This document shows positions 6,368-8,181 of a DNA stretch of 8,181 nucleotides, one piece after another. Under the pieces are notes generated by a model that saw only the letters and a program-made list of their open reading frames with translations, ran no database searches and had not been told where the DNA came from. How positions within the stretch are numbered: the first letter of the stretch is position 1; every line of letters starts with the position of its first letter. The stretch covers positions 1 through 8,181 of the forward strand of contig JAGOUP010000024.1 in the NCBI GenBank assembly GCA_018061205.1, written 5' to 3'. Both the position numbers and the translations under genes were made by a program. This stretch comes from Candidatus Levyibacteriota bacterium (GTDB lineage Bacteria > Patescibacteriota > Microgenomatia > Levybacterales > UBA12049).

Positions 6368-7009
6368 TTATTCTAGCAAATTCACGAAAGTGTCGTCAAG
6401 TCCGAAATCATCTGGTATTTTTCGCTTTCCAACAACAATCAATCGCTTTTCATCAGCAAAGCCGGAACAAGTAAACAATGTTATTCTCTCGTCCGCTGTT
6501 GGTGCGATAACTTCTACTTGATCAGGAGTTACCTCTCTAATTTCTGAAACAGTATAGACATACCATTTTTTATCCGTTAATACATATATATCATCAGTAT
6601 CAGAAATATTTTGTAAATTGAGAAATAACAGATCCCTAGCATGAGCAAACACAACCATATTTCCTTTTTGCCCAGGAAATGCTGTCCCCATACCATGATT
6701 TGCAAAAATTTCAGATACTTCCCAATGGCCATCGACAATTGCTGCAGCAACTATTTTTATATCAATATTTATTCTTGGAATAATGATTCTTTGTGGTTTT
6801 TCCAATGATAAAGGAAGATGGAATCCTGTACTGATATGAATTGGTTCAGCATCGAATAAATTTTGGGAAGAAGGAGTCGGTGTTACTACTGCTGTATTTG
6901 GCTGGGTTTGTGCTGTTACCTGAAATGAATAGATAATAGAAACGATCACAAAAAACGTAACAATAAAAAATGTATGATAGAGATGTATCCGTTTCTTTTT
7001 TTTGCCCAT
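6368..7009 (-). CDS. Membrane-anchored sortase family transpeptidase
   Basis: A sortase-family cysteine transpeptidase of 213 residues. Such enzymes cleave a sorting signal of secreted proteins and join them to the cell wall or to each other. The N-terminus is basic (MGKKKKR) followed by a single membrane helix at about 11-30, so the catalytic domain would face outside. The linker at about 33-70 is rich in T, P and S. The catalytic domain shows VVFAHA with His123, the signature TLFTC (177-181) with Cys181 as nucleophile, and Arg189 in DEKRLIVVGK, the complete expected triad. The subclass cannot be fixed; it resembles the small class D/E/F-like forms. The start is ATG at 7009, with no Shine-Dalgarno in front. 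It is the first gene after a strong promoter and a structured leader of about 87 nt, and its stop is three bases from the pyrG start. No substrate protein with a sorting motif is visible in the window. Confidence 0.93.
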   Translation of the reverse strand: MGKKKKRIHLYHTFFIVTFFVIVSIIYSFQVTAQTQPNTAVVTPTPSSQNLFDAEPIHISTGFHLPLSLEKPQRIIIPRINIDIKIVAAAIVDGHWEVSEIFANHGMGTAFPGQKGNMVVFAHARDLLFLNLQNISDTDDIYVLTDKKWYVYTVSEIREVTPDQVEVIAPTADERITLFTCSGFADEKRLIVVGKRKIPDDFGLDDTFVNLLE

Positions 7010-7039
7010 ACAAAATAATTGGAGGGCAGAAGATATTTT

Positions 7040-7087
7040 ACTTTTGTGTGTAAACCCAAATATTTTCTATTTCCAACACGCAAAAGT
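7040..7087 (-). promoter_or_regulatory. Stem-loop in the 5' leader of the sortase-pyrG transcript
   Basis: The arms at 7040-7051 (ACTTTTGTGTGT) and 7076-7087 (ACACGCAAAAGT) pair at 11 of 12 positions around a 24-nt loop. The loop holds a smaller AAATA/TATTT hairpin (7058-7062 with 7068-7072). The structure begins about nine bases after the predicted transcription start and ends about 30 bases before the sortase ATG. No T-run follows, so it is not an ordinary terminator. It might stabilise the mRNA, bind a protein, or be an operator as DNA. No known riboswitch class was recognised. Confidence 0.55.
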
Positions 7088-7095
7088 ACAGTCAG

Positions 7096-7131
7096 TTGCG
7101 TGAGTATATGATTCCCTAAAATCAATGTCAA
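7096..7131 (-). promoter_or_regulatory. Promoter of the sortase-pyrG operon
   Basis: On the minus strand a perfect -35 box TTGACA (7126-7131) is followed by a 17-base spacer and the -10 box TATACT (7103-7108), five of six to consensus. The predicted transcription start is near 7096, giving an untranslated leader of about 87 nt before the sortase ATG at 7009. This is the best-scoring promoter by eye in the gap between the sortase gene and tRNA-Gly. Confidence 0.75.
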
Positions 7132-7242
7132 TGAGAAAAAATACTATCAGCTAACTTATATAAAAATTGGTGTCAATTAGCGAAGTAATGCCAAATTTCC
7201 TGTTAATTTATTGATAATTTTTTTATTTTACCAAAGCTTTCG

Positions 7243-7258
7243 TGATATACTAAACGGT
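7243..7258 (+). promoter_or_regulatory. Extended -10 promoter of tRNA-Gly
   Basis: The sequence TGATATACT at 7243-7251 is an extended -10 element (TG, one base, then TATACT). At the 17-base distance the -35 region reads TTATTT, a weak match, as is usual for extended -10 promoters. The predicted start near 7258 lies seven bases before the mature 5' end of the tRNA, a short leader for RNase P to remove. Confidence 0.6.
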
Positions 7259-7264
7259 AATAAT

Positions 7265-7335
7265 GCGGGGTTAGTACACCGGTAGTATGCCACCTTCCCA
7301 AGGTGGAGAAGCGAGTTCGATTCTCGTACCCCGCT
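7265..7335 (+). tRNA. tRNA-Gly (anticodon CCC)
   Basis: A complete cloverleaf can be folded. The acceptor stem GCGGGGT (7265-7271) pairs perfectly with ACCCCGC (7328-7334). The D arm is GTAC/GTAT with a 7-nt loop containing GG. The anticodon stem CCACC/GGTGG encloses TTCCCAA, giving anticodon CCC, which reads the glycine codon GGG. A short AGAA variable region follows, then the T arm GCGAG-TTCGATT-CTCGT. The discriminator is T at 7335. CCA is not encoded (the next bases are CAC), so it must be added by a nucleotidyltransferase. Confidence 0.95.
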
Positions 7336-7340
7336 CACAC

Positions 7341-7967
7341 TTATCGAGGAAGCTGGAGAATCATGCCTGCAAAAATGGCATCAGGAGATTGGAGATTGTT
7401 AGTTGTCATGATATCTTTCCACTTATATCCGTCGCCATACGCCCGAACAGCAATATTCCATAATAAATCACCTTCTACAATGGTATAGGATGATTCTGTA
7501 ATTGGTTGCGTTGATGCTGTAGTAACTAAAGAAGGAGTGAGATGGTCTTTTGCAACTTTTGGTATCATGAGTTGTTTCCCTTCATCAATAGTGTCAGGAT
7601 TTTGAATGCCATTTTCTTTCGCTATGGTAAGAAATAAATCTGGTGTTTCATAGTATTTGAGAGAAATTGTCTTTAAGTCATCACCAGGTACGATGGTATA
7701 CATACCAAGACTTTCAACTTTTTTCGTGATTTGTACAGCAGTAACTGGTGGTTTTGTCTGCATATTTTGCGTATTTCTATTTTTTAAATAGCCTATTCCC
7801 AGTGCAGCTACCAATAAAACAACAGCAATACCGAGTAACAGACTTTTGTAAGATTCATGAAGCTTTACCTCATCAGCCATAGCAGAAAATGAATCAATTT
7901 TTCGTGCTTTACTGTTTTCAAGAATCACTGTTTCTTTTTTAGGACGACCAGACTTTTTTTTCTGCAT
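7341..7967 (-). CDS. Membrane-anchored protein with two LysM domains
   Basis: A 208-residue protein built as cytoplasmic tail, one membrane helix, then two LysM domains, which in the family bind N-acetylglucosamine-containing glycans such as peptidoglycan. The basic N-terminus (MQKKKSGRPKK) is followed by a polar stretch to about 42 and a hydrophobic helix at about 43-61, implying an N-in topology with the LysM part outside. LysM 1 spans about 90-136 (YTIVPGDDLKTISLKYY to QLMIPK) and LysM 2 about 161-207 (YTIVEGDLLWNIAVRAYG to ILQLP), joined by a T/S/P-rich linker. There is no catalytic domain, so it is likely a wall-attachment or scaffold protein. The ATG at 7967 has a strong ribosome site. 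The gene starts 39 bases after tRNA-Asp on the same strand and its stop faces the 3' end of tRNA-Gly. The GRPKK segment resembles an AT-hook core, which may be chance in a lysine-rich tail. Confidence 0.9.
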   Translation of the reverse strand: MQKKKSGRPKKETVILENSKARKIDSFSAMADEVKLHESYKSLLLGIAVVLLVAALGIGYLKNRNTQNMQTKPPVTAVQITKKVESLGMYTIVPGDDLKTISLKYYETPDLFLTIAKENGIQNPDTIDEGKQLMIPKVAKDHLTPSLVTTASTQPITESSYTIVEGDLLWNIAVRAYGDGYKWKDIMTTNNLQSPDAIFAGMILQLPR

Positions 7968-7972
7968 AAATA

Positions 7973-7978
7973 CTCCTT
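7973..7978 (-). promoter_or_regulatory. Shine-Dalgarno of the LysM protein gene
   Basis: AAGGAG on the minus strand lies five bases before the ATG at 7967. It is the only textbook Shine-Dalgarno seen before a gene in this window and fixes the LysM protein start. Confidence 0.75.
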
Positions 7979-7979
7979 G

Positions 7980-8003
7980 AGCAAAAAGAGGCAGATTTTT
8001 GCT
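7980..8003 (-). other. Perfect 8-bp hairpin between tRNA-Asp and the LysM gene
   Basis: AGCAAAAA (minus strand, 8003-7996) pairs perfectly with TTTTTGCT (7987-7980) around an 8-nt loop, TCTGCCTC. It starts three bases after the encoded CCA of tRNA-Asp and ends one base before the Shine-Dalgarno AAGGAG. The stem is mostly A-T and is not followed by a separate T-run, so termination would be weak at best. It could help separate the tRNA from the downstream mRNA or modulate access to the ribosome site. Confidence 0.5.
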
Positions 8004-8006
8004 TTC

Positions 8007-8083
8007 TGGCGGGACCGACGAGACTCGAACTCGCGACCTTCTCCGTGACAGGGAGACGCGCTAACCAACTGCGCTACGATCCC
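8007..8083 (-). tRNA. tRNA-Asp (anticodon GTC)
   Basis: A complete cloverleaf on the minus strand. The acceptor stem GGGATCG pairs with CGGTCCC with one G-T pair. The D arm is GCGC/GCGC around AGTTGGTTA. The anticodon stem TCTCC/GGAGA holds CTGTCAC, anticodon GTC, for aspartate. The variable region is AGGTC and the T arm is GCGAG-TTCGAGT-CTCGT. The discriminator is G, as expected for tRNA-Asp, and CCA is encoded at 8007-8009. Without CCA the gene is 74 nt. Confidence 0.97.
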
Positions 8084-8120
8084 ACGCAAATGATAGATAC
8101 ATGCTGTAGCATTTCCTATC

Positions 8121-8156
8121 CAAAGGTATTTTATCATAAATTAACCAATTAGTCAG
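8121..8156 (-). promoter_or_regulatory. Promoter of tRNA-Asp (and probably the LysM gene)
   Basis: On the minus strand an extended -10 element TGATAAAAT (8128-8136) has a -35 candidate CTGACT (8151-8156) at a 17-base distance, four of six to consensus. The predicted start is near 8121, giving a 38-nt leader before the tRNA. The leader contains a short palindrome, ATGCT/AGCAT, at 8101-8112. No other promoter is seen before the LysM gene. Confidence 0.5.
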
Positions 8157-8171
8157 TGCCTGGTTATATAG

Positions 8172-8180
8172 TGGTATAAT
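8172..8180 (+). promoter_or_regulatory. Extended -10 promoter reading out of the window
   Basis: TGGTATAAT is a perfect extended -10 (TG, one base, TATAAT) on the + strand at the right edge. No good -35 box is present at the usual distance. It would drive a gene beyond the window, divergent from tRNA-Asp. Confidence 0.4.
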
Positions 8181-8181
8181 C

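Noticed and set aside
6946..7131. Open frame of 61 codons on the minus strand as a leader peptide
   Set aside because: Its start lies upstream of the predicted transcription start, within the promoter, and it overlaps the sortase gene in another frame.
7148..7176. Second TTGACA (minus strand, 7171-7176) as another sortase promoter
   Set aside because: At 17 bases the -10 position reads TAGCTG, and the AT-rich TATATA is too close. The TTGACA is also part of a small AATTG/CAATT palindrome.
7165..7178. AATTG-GTGT-CAATT hairpin as a terminator
   Set aside because: The stem has five base pairs with only one G-C, too weak, and no gene clearly ends at it.
7303..7488. Open frame of 61 codons on the + strand
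   Set aside because: It begins inside tRNA-Gly and runs antisense to the LysM gene; the product has no recognisable feature.
7925..8137. Open frame of 70 codons on the minus strand
   Set aside because: It reads through tRNA-Asp and into the LysM gene in another frame, typical of chance translation of a tRNA.
1..8181. CRISPR array, insertion sequence, phage or defence genes
   Set aside because: There are no regularly spaced direct repeats, no transposase, integrase or phage-like frames, and every long frame is explained by the listed genes.

Overview
This window looks like a chromosomal segment of a reduced-genome bacterium of the Candidate Phyla Radiation (Patescibacteria), most plausibly a Microgenomates-type lineage. 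This is an inference. It rests on the AT-rich sequence, the very short ribosomal protein L19 (98 residues), the divergent CTP synthase, an orphan 200-residue protein of a kind I associate with this group, tightly packed small operons, and short palindromic repeats of a type I recall from such genomes. The standard bacterial code fits: all nine genes are intact and end in TAA or TAG.

Layout. Positions 1-1722 (+) hold the 3' six-sevenths of uvrB, cut by the window edge. Everything from 1719 to 7009 is on the minus strand and converges on uvrB. In transcription order it reads sortase, CTP synthase (pyrG), L19 (rplS), a UPF0102/YraN protein, a diacylglycerol-kinase-like lipid kinase, a histidine phosphatase, and an uncharacterised protein whose stop overlaps the uvrB stop. 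A strong promoter (TTGACA-17-TATACT) with an 87-nt structured leader precedes the sortase. A second (TTGAGA-17-TATAAT) sits just before rplS and places the predicted transcription start on the A of its ATG. Positions 7010-7264 are the regulatory gap between the sortase and tRNA-Gly(CCC), which runs on the + strand from an extended -10 promoter. A two-LysM membrane protein (7341-7967, minus) follows tRNA-Asp(GTC) (8007-8083, minus), and the two are probably co-transcribed. The right end carries back-to-back promoter-like signals.

How it fits together. The genes are mostly housekeeping (DNA repair, CTP supply, ribosome, tRNAs) mixed with envelope functions (sortase, LysM anchor, lipid kinase). 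I see no defence island, phage, transposase or CRISPR array. The most interesting content is small-scale: (i) two interspersed elements sharing TGTCATYCTG ends fill the intergenic gaps upstream of the lipid kinase and YraN genes and supply candidate ATG codons to both; (ii) a 28-bp GC-rich palindrome lies in frame inside pyrG and encodes part of an apparent insertion; (iii) rplS is predicted to have a leaderless mRNA; (iv) the sortase-pyrG operon has a long 5' leader with a 12-bp near-perfect stem. These are sequence-based inferences that need comparison with related genomes and transcript mapping.
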